Below are positions 6,130-6,950 of a stretch of DNA of 6,950 bases, piece after piece. The stretch is from JBFXDI01 sp050181295. Its GTDB lineage: Bacteria; Pseudomonadota; Alphaproteobacteria; Rhizobiales; Aestuariivirgaceae. Location: contig JBFXDI010000182.1 in NCBI GenBank assembly GCA_050181295.1, forward strand, positions 1 through 6,950, read 5' to 3'. The notes beneath the pieces were generated by a model. That model saw only the letters and a list, made by a program, of their open reading frames with translations. It was not told where the DNA came from and searched no databases. Numbering within the stretch: position 1 is the stretch's first letter; every line of letters begins with the position of its first letter. The position numbers and the translations under genes were made by a program.

Positions 6130-6950
6130 CTAGCCCCGCTCGCGGGTTCCGCCGAATTGCGAGAGATAGCGCTCGCACAAGGGGAGGGTGGCTTCCGTGT
6201 AGGCGACGCCCATGGATTGCGCGAGCTCCGTCTCCGAATGCGAGCCGATCCAGGCGACAAGGAGCAGGCGGCGCAGCATGACGAACGTATCGATCTCGGC
6301 CGCGTCCTCCGCCGAGAGCGTGCCGACGCGGCGATAGCCCCGCACCCACGCCTCGATCAGCGCCGGAACGTCGGGACTGTCCTCGAAGAAGGACACCGTC
6401 GTCGCGCAGTCGTAGAGGAACCAGGAGAAGCCGCAATCGTCGAAGTCGATGACCTTGATGGTGCCGTCGTCCATGAGCAGGTTGGCGAGACGCATGTCGC
6501 CGTGGATGAGGTTGAACCGGTCGGGCGACTTGCCGAACCGGTCGAGGCGCCGTTCGATGAGCCGGACTGTCTCGCCCATCGTTTCGCGAGCCTCGTTGGT
6601 CATGCCCATTCCATCCTGCCAGCGTCCCCAATGCGGACGGCTCCCGAGGCTCGTCTCGAAATCCCAGGTGTGGCGTTCGAACCAGGGCGGGCGCTGCCAG
6701 TCCCTCACATGGGCGTGCATGCGCGCCGCGGTCTCTCCCAAAGTCTCGAAACCGGCGGCGTCCGTGGCGGCGGGCTCCTTGCCCTCTTCCCAAGCGAACA
6801 GCACGACATTGCGCGGCCGCTTCAGGCCGTCCCCGGCAACGGTCTGGATGAGCTCTCCGTCGAGACCGGCGATCGGCCTCGGCGTGATCGCCGCGCCCGC
6901 TTCCCTGAGGGCGATCTGCCATAAGAGTTCCGACGCGATCGCGTTACGCG
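6130..6950 (-). CDS. Phosphotransferase, APH/homoserine-kinase-like fold (5'-truncated by window edge)
   Basis: Small-molecule kinase of the PF01636 family. The reading frame stays open from the stop at 6132-6130 to the right edge, giving 272 codons; a GTG at 6804 is only an internal codon, because the residues before it (SELLWQIALREAGAA, then PRPIAG) match the normal N-lobe of this family. The true start, with the nucleotide-binding Lys, lies beyond the window. The catalytic loop HGDMRLANLL is intact (His codon at 6504-6502, then Asp two codons later and Asn five codons after that), as is the metal-binding DFD in VIDFDDCG (first Asp codon at 6447-6445). The C-terminal region has the LRRLLLVAWIGSHSE helix seen in homoserine-kinase-like members. 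Substrate is not determinable; aminoglycoside resistance is not implied. It lies upstream of the AraC gene on the same strand, 113 bp apart. Confidence 0.88.
   Translation of the reverse strand, partial: RNAIASELLWQIALREAGAAITPRPIAGLDGELIQTVAGDGLKRPRNVVLFAWEEGKEPAATDAAGFETLGETAARMHAHVRDWQRPPWFERHTWDFETSLGSRPHWGRWQDGMGMTNEARETMGETVRLIERRLDRFGKSPDRFNLIHGDMRLANLLMDDGTIKVIDFDDCGFSWFLYDCATTVSFFEDSPDVPALIEAWVRGYRRVGTLSAEDAAEIDTFVMLRRLLLVAWIGSHSETELAQSMGVAYTEATLPLCERYLSQFGGTRERG

Noticed and set aside
4917..6260. Minus-strand 447-codon frame overlapping the AraC and kinase genes
   Set aside because: It overlaps both well-supported genes in a different frame and gives an Arg/Pro/Ser-rich product.
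6130..6804. Kinase gene starting at GTG 6804
   Set aside because: The frame continues upstream to the window edge with family-typical N-lobe sequence, so 6804 is an internal codon and the gene is truncated by the window instead.
6157..6924. Plus-strand 255-codon frame opposite the kinase
   Set aside because: It is antisense to an intact kinase catalytic loop and has a charged low-complexity product with no motif.

Overview
This window is ordinary-looking, GC-rich bacterial DNA. Its codon choice, densely packed operon and gene families (Pot-type transporter with a Tat signal, long-form AraC regulator, APH-type kinase) suggest an alphaproteobacterium, perhaps Hyphomicrobiales or Rhodospirillales-like. 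That assignment is inference, because no rRNA or other marker gene is present.

Positions 50-4920 (+ strand) hold a five-gene block. It encodes a periplasmic binding protein of the PotD/PotF family, a PotA/PotG-type ATPase, two inner-membrane permeases (PotB/PotH-like and PotC/PotI-like), and a short-chain dehydrogenase/reductase (SDR). The order (binding protein, ATPase, permease, permease) matches E. coli potFGHI. The transporter genes are tightly packed: a 4-bp ATGA overlap, then a 5-bp gap. The exception is a 120-bp gap after the binding protein, which holds a strong 13-bp stem-loop. The SDR follows after 40 bp with a strong ribosome binding site and is probably co-transcribed.

Positions 4943-6950 (- strand) hold an AraC-family regulator and, upstream of it on the same strand, a phosphotransferase of the aminoglycoside phosphotransferase/homoserine-kinase-like fold. 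The kinase runs off the right edge of the window. The two gene blocks converge with only 22 bp between stop codons. The 113-bp gap before the regulator contains a plausible promoter, tandem TTGACC elements and small hairpins.

A working model is uptake of a polyamine or other cationic amine by the ABC transporter, with oxidation or reduction by the SDR, phosphorylation by the kinase and control by the AraC protein. Only the transporter function is directly supported by family motifs.

The most notable point is the start of the binding-protein gene. The first ATG (83) cuts off a twin-arginine motif (TRRNF) encoded just upstream. The only near-cognate start between that motif and the in-frame stop at 17-19 is a CTG at 50, preceded at good spacing by AGGAG. 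I found no clear sign of a mobile element, CRISPR array, RNA gene or wholly new system.
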